Positions 17,465 through 24,816 of a stretch of DNA of 64,000 bases are shown in pieces. The stretch is from Leekyejoonella antrihumi (GTDB lineage: Bacteria > Actinomycetota > Actinomycetes > Actinomycetales > Dermatophilaceae). Made by a program: the position numbers and the translations under genes. The DNA is taken from the NCBI RefSeq assembly GCF_007845645.1, contig NZ_VCQV01000002.1, positions 175,702-239,701 on the forward strand, given 5' to 3'. The notes under the pieces are model-generated. The model did no database searches and was not told the DNA's origin. It was given only the letters and a program-made list of their open reading frames with translations. Position 1 is the first letter of the stretch. The number at the start of each line of letters is the position of its first letter.

Positions 17465-20400
17465 ATGACGACCTCCACCGAACCAGTGCAGTTGGAGGCC
17501 CAGGGGGCGAACGTGTCACGCGCGGATCGGGTCGCTCGCAGCGTCACGACCTGGCAGCGGCACCTGAGTGACCTCGGCGGCCGCAACGCCCTGCTCTGGT
17601 TTCGAGACCTTCCCGACACCACCCTCGACCTGACCGGCGCGCACCCGGCCGGGCAGGCCAAGCTGTTCTCCGCCGGCGCGGCCCCGCTGTCCGAGCTGGT
17701 GCGGCAGCCGACGATGCTCACGGATGCCACCCGGCGGGCTCGAGCGATCCGCGACAAGGCGGGCGAGCTGTATGCCGAGCGCGGCATCACCACCTGCTAC
17801 CTCGCCTCCGGGATGGCCCGGTGGCGCATCCCCGGCTCCTCGCGCACCCCGGTGGCCCCGGTCCTGCTGCGACCGTGCGTGATTCGCCCCACCGGCAGGG
17901 ACGGCCGGGACCTGGCGATCGAGCTGGGAGACCGGCTCGAGGTCAACGCGGCCCTCGTGGCGTACCTGACCAGCGAGTGCGGCATCTCACTGGACACGGC
18001 GCAGATCTGTGCCCTGGCCTCCCGAGGCAGCGGGTCCGACCCGGCTGCCGCGTTTCAGGCCGTTCGGCAAGCCTGTGCGGACGTGGCGGACTTCCGGATC
18101 GACCCGCGACTGGTCGTCGGGCTCTTCGCGACCGTCAAGCTGCCCCTGGTGCGCGACCTGGCCGACCAGCGAGACGGCCTGGCCGCGCACCACGTCGTGG
18201 CAGCGCTGGCCGGTGACCCGGAGGCGGCCCAGCAGGTCGGCGCCGAACCGCCGCAGACCGGGGTGGTCGACCTGGACCGGGAGCACCTGGCGGTCGACGC
18301 GGACCGCGAGCAGCAGGATGTCGTCGAAGGCGTGCGCGCCGGGGCGCACATGGTGGTCGAGGGCCCGCCCGGCACCGGCAAGACCCAAACCGCGGCCAAC
18401 CTTGTCGCGGCGCTGACCGCCGACGGCCGGCGGACCCTCTTCGTCGCGCACAAGCGCGCGTCCATCGATGGCGTGCGCGAGCGGCTCGAGCAAGCCGGGC
18501 TGGGCGACCTGCTGCTCGACCTGTACGCCGAGCATGCCGCTCCGGGCCGATTCGCCGGCTATCTGGTGCGGCTGCTGGACGAGCGGTGCGCCGCACCGGT
18601 GATGGGCAACCAGGCCCCGTCGAACCTGGTGTCCCGCCGGGAGCAGCTGCAGGCGCACGCGCGGGCCATGCACCGGGTGCGCGGTCCGTGGGGCATCTCG
18701 CTCGACGAGGCACAGTCTCGCGTGAGCGAGCTGGAGGAACGCAAGCCCGCGCCGCGCTCTCGGGTGCGGCTGCGTGGCGACGACCTTGCCGGCATCTCGC
18801 GGGCCCGCCGCGACGAGCTGCGCACCGCCCTGCACGAAACCGCCGGTATGGGCGCGTGGACCGTCGGCGGCGACCCGGACCCCTGGTTCGGTGCCCGCGT
18901 CGTCGGCGAGCATCAGGGCGGCCGTACGCGAGAGCTGGTCGAACGACTCGCCGGCGGTGGGCTCAAGGATCACCGTCGGGTGCTCGAGGAGCTGTGCGAC
19001 ACGGTCGGACTTCCCGCGCCACACACCATGCGGCGGGCCGAGGAGCAACTGGAGCTCATGGGCCAGGTGCACAGCACGTTGGAGACCTTCCGGCCGGCCG
19101 TGTTCGATGCGCCGATCGCCGACCTGGCCGCGGCCACCGGCGGCCGCGACTACCGCACGGAGCACGACATCGACCAGGGCAGTCTGGAGCGTCGCCGACT
19201 GCGCAAGCAGGCCGAGTCGCTGCTGCGGCCCGGCCCGCCGCCGCGCGGCATCCACGGCGTGCTGGTGCGCGCCGCGGCACAACAAGCACGCTGGCGGGAT
19301 GCGGCCGGCGCCGGCTCCAGGCCGGCCGCCCCGGTGAACCTGCCGGAGATCGCCCAGAGCCACGAGCGGCTGCGGCTCGAGCTGGAGTGGCTCGGCGCGC
19401 GGCTGACCGGCACCGCCGAGGGAGGTGACCTGCTCGATGCCGACCTCGACGTGCTGGAGCGCCGGTTGACTGCCCTCGCGGGCGCGCCCGATCGGCTCGC
19501 CAAGGTGCCCGAGGTGATTGGTGCGCTCGACAAGCTGCGGGCCAACGGGCTCGGCCCGTTCATCGACGATGTCGCTGCACGGCACCTGAGTGCCGAGCAG
19601 GTCGCGGCCGAGTTCGAGTTCGTGTGGTGGACCTCGTTGCTGGGGCATGTCGGCGGCACGGATCCCGTCTACGAGGAGCACGACGGGGCGACCTTGCGGC
19701 GCATCGCCGGGGACTACCTCGACGATGACACGGCGCAGGTCCGCCGGTCGGCGCAGCAGGTGCGAGATGCCCTGGTGCGCCAGGCCCAGCGGACCGACCG
19801 GGACCTGCCCGACCAGAGCGAGGTGCTGCGCGACGAGGCGGCGTCGCGGGCCTACACCACCCCACGTGAGTTGCTGGGCGCGGTTCCCGAGATCGTCGGT
19901 GCCCTCGCCCCGTGCTGGGCGATGAGCCCCCTCGAGGTGCCGGTGCACGTGCCGGCCGGGATGTGGTTCGACGTCGTGATCTTCGATGAGGGTTCGCAGG
20001 TCGACCTGGCCACGGCCATCCCCGCGATATCCCGTGCCAGCCAGGTCGTCGTGCTCGGCGACAGTCAACAGCTGCCGCCGGCGCCCCTGCGGATGACCGC
20101 GGGCGACGACGAGCAACTGCTGGCGCGCACCGAGCCCGAGTCCCTGCTCGACGTGCTTAGGCCGCTGGTGCCGGTGAGATCACTGGCGACGCACTATCGT
20201 TCGCACGACGAGCGGTTGATCGCCTTCGCCAACGCCCAGATGTATGCCACCGTGCTGGAGACCTTCCCCGGCACCGCCGATGACGGCGTCCTGCGACTCG
20301 ACGTCGTTTCCGGCAGCAGCACCGGCGGCGAGTCCGCGGCGCCGGAGGTCGACCGAGTGGTGCAGCTGGTGCTCGACCACCTGCGCAAGCAGCCCGGCGA

Positions 20401-21352
20401 GTCACTTGGTGTCGTCACCCTCGGCGTGCGGCATGCGCAGCGCATCCAGGACGCGCTGCGTGCGGCGCTCGCCGGTCAGCCCGATCTGCTCGAGGCCGTC
20501 GGCGACGACCGACGAGAACCCTTCTTCGTCAAGAGCGTCGACCAGGTCCAGGGTGACGTGCGTGATGCGATCATCTTCACGGTCGGCTACGGCCGTGGGC
20601 CAGGTGGTGAGGTGCAGCACCGCTTCGGAGCGCTGAGCGCCGCAGGCGGCGAGCGTCGGCTGAACGTCGCCATGACGCGTGCGCGCCGCCGGATGGTGGT
20701 CGTGTCGTCGTTCTCCGGTGGCGAGCTCGACCCCAGCCGGCTGCGCTCTCGCGGAGCCACCATGTTGCGGGACTTCCTGCTGTATGCCGCGTCCGGCGGC
20801 TCCGCACGGCGGGTTGCGGGCGGTGTCGCCCCGATGGATCGGCAGGAGGCGTCGAGCGGGCCCGAGGCGGTGAGTGAGACCGGTCGAGGTGACCGCCGGC
20901 CGGATGGCGCGCCGCTGGTGGGTCCGAGCGGACGTCGACGTCGGATGGCGTCCACCGGCAGTGTGCTCGACCGGCCGACCCTGCCGCCGGCCGAGGTGGC
21001 CGCGGTGACCCCCCTCGTCACGGACCTGGCCAGGCGGCTACGGGCCGAGGGGCTGGTGGTCCGCACCGGCCACGGCGCCGGGCGGCACCGCATCGACATT
21101 GCGGTCGAGGACCCGAGGCGGCCGGGCTCCCTGCTGGTCGCCATCGAGACCGACGGCCCGGCCTACGGCGCGATGGAAGCAACGCGCGACCGGGACAGGC
21201 TGCGGGTGCAGCAGTTGCAGCGGCTGGGCTGGACGTGCGAGCGCGCCTGGACCCGCGACCTCTTCCGCGACCCGGCGAAGGAGCTGTCACGGCTGGTGTC
21301 GGCGGTGCACTCCGCCTCCTGTGCACGTGCGGCGGGGCACCGGGACGGCTGA
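17465..21352 (+). CDS. SF1 (UPF1-like) helicase with C-terminal Vsr-like nuclease domain
   Basis: A 1295-residue predicted DNA/RNA helicase-nuclease. The N-terminal 280 residues resemble the DUF4011 region of such proteins (RNALLWFRDLP). Walker A GPPGTGKTQT is at about 300-309, Walker B FDEGSQVD at about 839, motif III GDSQQLPP at about 864, then THYRSHDERLIAFAN. SVDQVQGDVRDAIIF lies at about 1022 and RRLNVAMTRARRRM at about 1063. The C-terminus (about 1180-1280) has the PD-(D/E)xK-like pattern HRIDIAV, LVAIETDG and RDRDRLRVQQLQRLGW, as in Vsr/MTES_1575 REase domains. Such architectures occur both as housekeeping and as anti-phage genes; which applies here is unknown. TAGCCT at 17453, 6 nt before the ATG, indicates a leaderless mRNA. 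Confidence 0.85.
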   Translation: MTTSTEPVQLEAQGANVSRADRVARSVTTWQRHLSDLGGRNALLWFRDLPDTTLDLTGAHPAGQAKLFSAGAAPLSELVRQPTMLTDATRRARAIRDKAGELYAERGITTCYLASGMARWRIPGSSRTPVAPVLLRPCVIRPTGRDGRDLAIELGDRLEVNAALVAYLTSECGISLDTAQICALASRGSGSDPAAAFQAVRQACADVADFRIDPRLVVGLFATVKLPLVRDLADQRDGLAAHHVVAALAGDPEAAQQVGAEPPQTGVVDLDREHLAVDADREQQDVVEGVRAGAHMVVEGPPGTGKTQTAANLVAALTADGRRTLFVAHKRASIDGVRERLEQAGLGDLLLDLYAEHAAPGRFAGYLVRLLDERCAAPVMGNQAPSNLVSRREQLQAHARAMHRVRGPWGISLDEAQSRVSELEERKPAPRSRVRLRGDDLAGISRARRDELRTALHETAGMGAWTVGGDPDPWFGARVVGEHQGGRTRELVERLAGGGLKDHRRVLEELCDTVGLPAPHTMRRAEEQLELMGQVHSTLETFRPAVFDAPIADLAAATGGRDYRTEHDIDQGSLERRRLRKQAESLLRPGPPPRGIHGVLVRAAAQQARWRDAAGAGSRPAAPVNLPEIAQSHERLRLELEWLGARLTGTAEGGDLLDADLDVLERRLTALAGAPDRLAKVPEVIGALDKLRANGLGPFIDDVAARHLSAEQVAAEFEFVWWTSLLGHVGGTDPVYEEHDGATLRRIAGDYLDDDTAQVRRSAQQVRDALVRQAQRTDRDLPDQSEVLRDEAASRAYTTPRELLGAVPEIVGALAPCWAMSPLEVPVHVPAGMWFDVVIFDEGSQVDLATAIPAISRASQVVVLGDSQQLPPAPLRMTAGDDEQLLARTEPESLLDVLRPLVPVRSLATHYRSHDERLIAFANAQMYATVLETFPGTADDGVLRLDVVSGSSTGGESAAPEVDRVVQLVLDHLRKQPGESLGVVTLGVRHAQRIQDALRAALAGQPDLLEAVGDDRREPFFVKSVDQVQGDVRDAIIFTVGYGRGPGGEVQHRFGALSAAGGERRLNVAMTRARRRMVVVSSFSGGELDPSRLRSRGATMLRDFLLYAASGGSARRVAGGVAPMDRQEASSGPEAVSETGRGDRRPDGAPLVGPSGRRRRMASTGSVLDRPTLPPAEVAAVTPLVTDLARRLRAEGLVVRTGHGAGRHRIDIAVEDPRRPGSLLVAIETDGPAYGAMEATRDRDRLRVQQLQRLGWTCERAWTRDLFRDPAKELSRLVSAVHSASCARAAGHRDG

Positions 21353-21570
21353 TGCCGAAGGATGAACTGGCCGGGCAACGACGGCGTCGGCACCGTCGAG
21401 TGAGTCGGCCCGCGACCGGGGGAGATCCGCAGCGGGCGCTGCAGCGTCTCGACGAGGCCGAGACGACGGACGCCGACTGGGCAGGCGCCGGTGGCACCGA
21501 CGACCCACGCACCAAGGCGGTGGAGCGCGACCGGTGGTGGCAGGAGCAGCGCCCTCCGCACTGGGAGTAG
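21352..21570 (+). CDS. Small basic/acidic protein coupled to the helicase
   Basis: A 72-residue protein of unknown function. Its ATG shares one base with the helicase stop (TGATG), so translation is coupled. The N-terminal half is strongly basic (GQRRRRHRRVSRP) and the C-terminal half acidic, ending in VERDRWWQEQRPPHWE with a tryptophan-rich tail. No signal peptide or membrane helix is visible. The composition and coupling suggest a partner of the helicase or of its nucleic acid substrate; this is inference only. Confidence 0.65.
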   Translation: MPKDELAGQRRRRHRRVSRPATGGDPQRALQRLDEAETTDADWAGAGGTDDPRTKAVERDRWWQEQRPPHWE

Positions 21571-21656
21571 CGCTGCGCACAACTCCTCGAATTGCCGACA
21601 TTTCCCTGTTGGCGAGTGCCGAATGTGCGTGATCGGAAGATAGTCGTCCGGCACCC

Positions 21657-21684
21657 GATTCAGGTGCTATTCCTTACCTGAATC
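21657..21684. terminator. Hairpin downstream of the helicase operon
   Basis: GATTCAGGT and ACCTGAATC form a perfect 9-bp stem with a 10-nt loop. It lies about 90 nt after the small gene and before the mscL terminator. It has no following T run, so it is a weak terminator candidate. Confidence 0.45.
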
Positions 21685-21701
21685 TAGGCAAAGAAACGGG
21701 A

Positions 21702-21740
21702 ATCCCGCCCGGAAATGTTCATGCCATTTCCGGGCGGGAT
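21702..21740 (-). terminator. mscL terminator
   Basis: A perfect 16-bp stem (ATCCCGCCCGGAAATG with CATTTCCGGGCGGGAT, 7-nt loop) is followed on the minus strand by a T-rich stretch (CCCGTTTCTTT). It lies 40 nt past the mscL stop codon. Confidence 0.85.
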
Positions 21741-21779
21741 GCCCGTGCGTTGAGCGAGACGCTCAGATTGTCCGCAGGA

Positions 21780-22151
21780 TTAGAACTTCTGCTGCGGTGC
21801 GGCGCCGCCCCGCAGTGCATCGCGGATCTCGGTGAGGAGATCGACTTCGGTGGCCTCCGCATCTTCCTCCTTGGAGAAGTGAGCCTTTGCAGCCTCGTAG
21901 GGCTTGACCACGAAGAAGTAGACCACGGCTGCCAGGATGATGAAGGCGACGACTGCAGTGATGAACGCTCCGACGTGCACGCCGCCCGGGAGGTAACCGG
22001 AGAAGTTCGGGGTGCCGCCGGCCTTGCCGATCAGGTCCAGGATGATCTGGACGAAGGCCTTGACGACGGTGCCGAACGCAGCCGCCATGACGAAGGCAAC
22101 GGCCAGTTCAACCAAATTGCCTTCCATGATGAAGTTCTTGAAGCCCTTCAT
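21780..22151 (-). CDS. mscL: Large-conductance mechanosensitive channel
   Basis: Pentameric membrane channel that opens under osmotic downshock. The 123 residues begin MKGFKNFIMEGNLVELAVAFVMAAAFG (N-terminal amphipathic helix and TM1 with the pore glycines/alanines). TM2 is AFITAVVAFIILAAVVYFFVV (about 65-85), and a charged C-terminal helix follows with EEDAEATEVDLLTEIRDAL. The length is typical. AAGGAAC upstream of this ATG decides the start over longer in-frame options. Confidence 0.96.
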   Translation of the reverse strand: MKGFKNFIMEGNLVELAVAFVMAAAFGTVVKAFVQIILDLIGKAGGTPNFSGYLPGGVHVGAFITAVVAFIILAAVVYFFVVKPYEAAKAHFSKEEDAEATEVDLLTEIRDALRGGAAPQQKF

Positions 22152-22250
22152 GGGCGTGTTCCTTTCGATGATGTGTGCAATCGGGATGACCCTAGCCGAA
22201 ATCCTCGACATTGCGAGAACCAAAACACCCACGGCGGGGTCACTCTTGTG

Positions 22251-22937
22251 TTACGGAGCCGGATGCAACGCCAGAAAGATGTTCTTATCGCCGCCCGGTG
22301 TGAGCTGTGTCGCCTGGGCCAGGCGGGCGGCGGTCTGGACGGAGCAGGCCACCAGCAGGGCCGGCGGCGACTCCGCGCCGCCAGCGCCGACGAGGGGAGA
22401 GCGGTCGGTCGCGCCCGCCGCATGCCGGGTGGTGGAGATGACCAGCAGATCCGTGCCGATCGGGCTGGTCTTGCCGCCGGCGAAGACGTCGACGTGGTCC
22501 CCGGGTCGGGTGACGGCGGCAACGGTGGGGTTCGAGACCGGCACACCGACCAGCACCTGACCGGCGGAGGCGCCCGGCCAGGTCCGCGCGGCCCTGACCC
22601 GACTGCGGGTCACCGGTTCGCCGTGGCCCACCGGCGCGGTCAGCGCCTGACCGGCGGCGGCTCGCGCGGTGATCGCGCCGGGCAACTGCACGGACTCCGG
22701 CCACTGCGCGGTGGTCAGGTCGGCGCGGGTCAGCACGTGCCCGGCGGGGAGGTCATGGATCGCGACGGTGATCGACCTGGTGGCTGAGGCACGTGGTGCG
22801 AGGGCATTCCACCCGACCAGTACGGCGCCGGCGGCCACCCCCGCGGCCAGCACCCGTCGGGCGCGCGACCGGCGCCAGCGTGCCTCCCGGCTGCGGCCCT
22901 GCCAGCCATCGGGCAGCAGCCGGTCCAGCCGGTTCAC
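22251..22937 (-). CDS. SAF-domain protein, CpaB/RcpC-like
   Basis: A single-pass membrane protein of 228 residues. After an arginine-rich leader (GWQGRSREARWRRSRARR) comes a membrane helix (VLAAGVAAGAVLVGWNAL), then a SAF domain: VAIHDLPAGHVLTRADLTTAQWP, then a GQALTAPVGHGEPVTRSRV segment and a CpaB-like VGVPVSNPTVAAVTRPGDHVDVFA module. Relatives help assemble Flp/Tad pili, but no pilus genes are visible here. The GTG start at 22937 overlaps the MTA phosphorylase stop by 4 nt (GTGA), so it is preferred over an upstream ATG at 22988. Confidence 0.8.
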   Translation of the reverse strand: MNRLDRLLPDGWQGRSREARWRRSRARRVLAAGVAAGAVLVGWNALAPRASATRSITVAIHDLPAGHVLTRADLTTAQWPESVQLPGAITARAAAGQALTAPVGHGEPVTRSRVRAARTWPGASAGQVLVGVPVSNPTVAAVTRPGDHVDVFAGGKTSPIGTDLLVISTTRHAAGATDRSPLVGAGGAESPPALLVACSVQTAARLAQATQLTPGGDKNIFLALHPAP

Positions 22938-23755
22938 GGCAACGTGAGCGGCAGGGCCTGCCCGTCGAGGGCGCGGCGGCAGGGGCACGATGCGCTCTGG
23001 TCGTCCTCGTGCGCCGGGAGTCGCCCGATGGCATCACGCAGTACGGCCTTCAGCCGGTCGATGTTGTCGGCGAAGACCCGCATCACCTCGGCGTGCGACA
23101 CCGACGGGCCACCCTCGACGCCGGCATCGTGATCGGTGACCAGGCACGCGGTGGTGAAGCACAGTGCCAGTTCTCGCGCGATCGAGGCCTCCGGCATCCC
23201 GGTCATGCCCACGACGTGCCATCCGGCGCCCTGGTGCCACTGGGACTCGGCCCGGGAGGAAAAGCGCGGACCGTTGATGACGACCATCGTGCCGCCGTCG
23301 ACGACTCGGTCGATCCGGGTGCGGGCGGACTCCAGCAGCACGCCGCGCCCGCGCGGACAGTACGGGTCCGCGAACGAGACGTGGACGACCGGCCCGACCT
23401 CGTCATACACGGTGTGGGCGCGCCCGAAGGTCCGGTCGACCACCTGGTCGGGGACCACGACGGTGCCCGGTCCCTGATCGGGTCGCAGGGAACCGACCGC
23501 GCAGGGCGCGATGATCTGGCGCACCCCGACCGAGCGCAGCGCCCACAGGTTGGCCCGGTAGTTGACCCGGTGCGGCGGGAATCGGTGCCCCTGACCATGC
23601 CGGGCCAGGAAGGCCACCCGTCGGCCGTCGACATCGCCGATCATGATGTCGTCGCTGGGCTCGCCGAACGGGGTGACGACGCGCACCCGCTCCGCATCGT
23701 CCAGGAAGGAGTAGAAGCCCGACCCGCCGATCACGCCGATCTGTGCAGTGCTCAT
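22934..23755 (-). CDS. mtnP: S-methyl-5'-thioadenosine phosphorylase
   Basis: Cleaves 5'-methylthioadenosine with phosphate to adenine and methylthioribose-1-phosphate (polyamine/methionine salvage). It starts MSTAQIGVIGGSGFYSF with the phosphate-binding GGSG loop. RHGQGH(R)FPPH (about 54-64), GSLRPDQGPGTVVVPDQVVDRT (about 92-112) and the base-binding GMTGMPEASIARE with VTDHDAG are all present. The family's MTA-selective threonine in GTMVVINGPRFSSRAES is replaced by typical MTAP variants. At 273 residues it is usual in length. An in-frame ATG four codons upstream (23767) is possible. It is translationally coupled to the SAF gene. Confidence 0.9.
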   Translation of the reverse strand: MSTAQIGVIGGSGFYSFLDDAERVRVVTPFGEPSDDIMIGDVDGRRVAFLARHGQGHRFPPHRVNYRANLWALRSVGVRQIIAPCAVGSLRPDQGPGTVVVPDQVVDRTFGRAHTVYDEVGPVVHVSFADPYCPRGRGVLLESARTRIDRVVDGGTMVVINGPRFSSRAESQWHQGAGWHVVGMTGMPEASIARELALCFTTACLVTDHDAGVEGGPSVSHAEVMRVFADNIDRLKAVLRDAIGRLPAHEDDQSASCPCRRALDGQALPLTLP

Positions 23756-23853
23756 ACGGGTGACCATAGCCAGCGGTCACCCGTGGACGAGCAGGACCGT
23801 GTGCACGATGTGGACCGGCGAGCGCACCGGAACCGGGATGTGGAGGGGCGTCC

Positions 23854-24237
23854 CTACGCGGCAGAGCCGGAGTCCGAGGACGACGAGCTCGAGCCGATGG
23901 ACTTCGACGAGCTCGAGTCGGACTTCTTGCCCGAGTCGGACTTGCCGGCGTCGGACTTGCCGGCGTCGGACTTGCCGGCGTCGGACTTGCCGGAATCCGA
24001 CTTGCCCGCCGAATCGGTCTTGCCCGACTTCTCTGCCGCCGGGCTGCTGCTGGTCGTCGTGCTGCGGCTGTCGTTGCGGTAGAAGCCGGACCCCTTGAAG
24101 ACGACGCCGACCGACCCCCAGACCTTCTTCAGCGTGCCGCCGCACTCCGGGCACGAGCTCAGCGTGTCATCGGTGAAGGCCTGGACGATGTCAAAACGGT
24201 GCCCGCAGTCCTTGCAGGCATAAGCGTAGGTGGGCAC
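23854..24237 (-). CDS. FmdB-family zinc-ribbon protein with a repetitive tail
   Basis: A 127-residue protein with a conserved N-terminal FmdB domain: MPTYAYACKDCGHRFD (C8-x2-C11) and SSCPECGGTLKKVWG (second CxxC pair), which would bind zinc. VFKGSGFYRND closes the conserved part at about residue 55. The rest is a low-complexity, lysine/serine/aspartate tail built from AGKSD pentapeptides, likely disordered. The domain is widespread and usually called a putative regulatory protein; its real role is unknown. The gene ends 98 nt before the mtnP start. Confidence 0.88.
   Translation of the reverse strand: MPTYAYACKDCGHRFDIVQAFTDDTLSSCPECGGTLKKVWGSVGVVFKGSGFYRNDSRSTTTSSSPAAEKSGKTDSAGKSDSGKSDAGKSDAGKSDAGKSDSGKKSDSSSSKSIGSSSSSSDSGSAA
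23926..24000. repeat. 15-bp tandem repeat in the fmdB tail
   Basis: Five 15-bp units, three of them identical (CTTGCCGGCGTCGGA at 23941, 23956 and 23971), encode the AGKSD/SGKSD repeats of the FmdB tail on the minus strand. Such in-frame repeats are prone to length variation. Confidence 0.85.
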
Positions 24238-24354
24238 GGCGCAGATTGTACGACGTCTGGCGGCCCGCCTGCGACTCGATCCACCAGGTGGCCGGTTCGG
24301 AGCACGACAAACTCAGCTGTAGATGGGCACGTTTACACCGTGGCAAACTCACCG

Positions 24355-24465
24355 ATGCTGCGAGTGAGGGAACAGACCAGGGCGCGAGTCATGCGCATCG
24401 AGCAGGACGAGCTCGCCGACGCGGATGCGCCGATCGGCGACGAGTGGGTGCGGAGCAACGAGTGA
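24355..24465 (+). CDS. Putative short antitoxin upstream of mazF
   Basis: A 36-residue reading frame (MLRVREQTRARVMRIEQDELADADAP and onwards) whose stop codon overlaps the mazF start by one base. Position, coupling and the basic-then-acidic composition suit a MazE-like antitoxin or its C-terminal toxin-binding part. It lacks a recognisable DNA-binding domain and is shorter than known MazE proteins. A GTG at 24340 would add five residues. No clear Shine-Dalgarno is seen. It may be a truncated or unusually small antitoxin. Confidence 0.45.
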   Translation: MLRVREQTRARVMRIEQDELADADAPIGDEWVRSNE

Positions 24466-24803
24466 TGCGGCCGCCGATCGAGCCCGGGCAGGTATGGTTC
24501 GTCGACTTCGAGGCCGTCCGCGGACGAGAGCAGCGCAAGGGCCGCCCGGCACTCGTGGGCTCCTCGCGCTTCCACCTTGATCTGACCATGAGCCGACTGG
24601 TCAGTGTGCTGCCGCTGACCACCGTCGAACGGTCGCGCTGGCTGCATCGGGTCAAGATTGCCGCGGGCGGCGGCTGGGTCATCACCGAGCAGATTCGCAC
24701 CGTTTCCGCGGACCGGTTCCGTCGGTACGCGCCGCAGATCACGCTGTCTCAGGACGAGCTCGGCGAGGTGCGGCAGGTCCTCGGGCAGCTGCTGATCGGG
24801 TAG
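24465..24803 (+). CDS. mazF: PemK/MazF family toxin endoribonuclease
   Basis: A 112-residue mRNA interferase. The fold's first strand motif is EPGQVWFVDFEAVRGREQRKGRPALVGSS, which carries the catalytic-region arginine. It is followed by SVLPLTTVERS and the GGGWVITEQIRTVSADRF stretch typical of MazF. It cleaves RNA at short sequence motifs when not held by its antitoxin. The ATG overlaps the upstream stop (TGATG). It converges with the antiporter gene with a 13-nt gap and no obvious terminator. Confidence 0.88.
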   Translation: MRPPIEPGQVWFVDFEAVRGREQRKGRPALVGSSRFHLDLTMSRLVSVLPLTTVERSRWLHRVKIAAGGGWVITEQIRTVSADRFRRYAPQITLSQDELGEVRQVLGQLLIG

Positions 24804-24816
24804 TCCCGGGGCCGCG

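Noticed and set aside
17987-20116. 709-residue minus-strand frame inside the helicase gene
   Set aside because: It has no conserved domain and lies opposite the helicase Walker A and B regions; typical GC-rich shadow.
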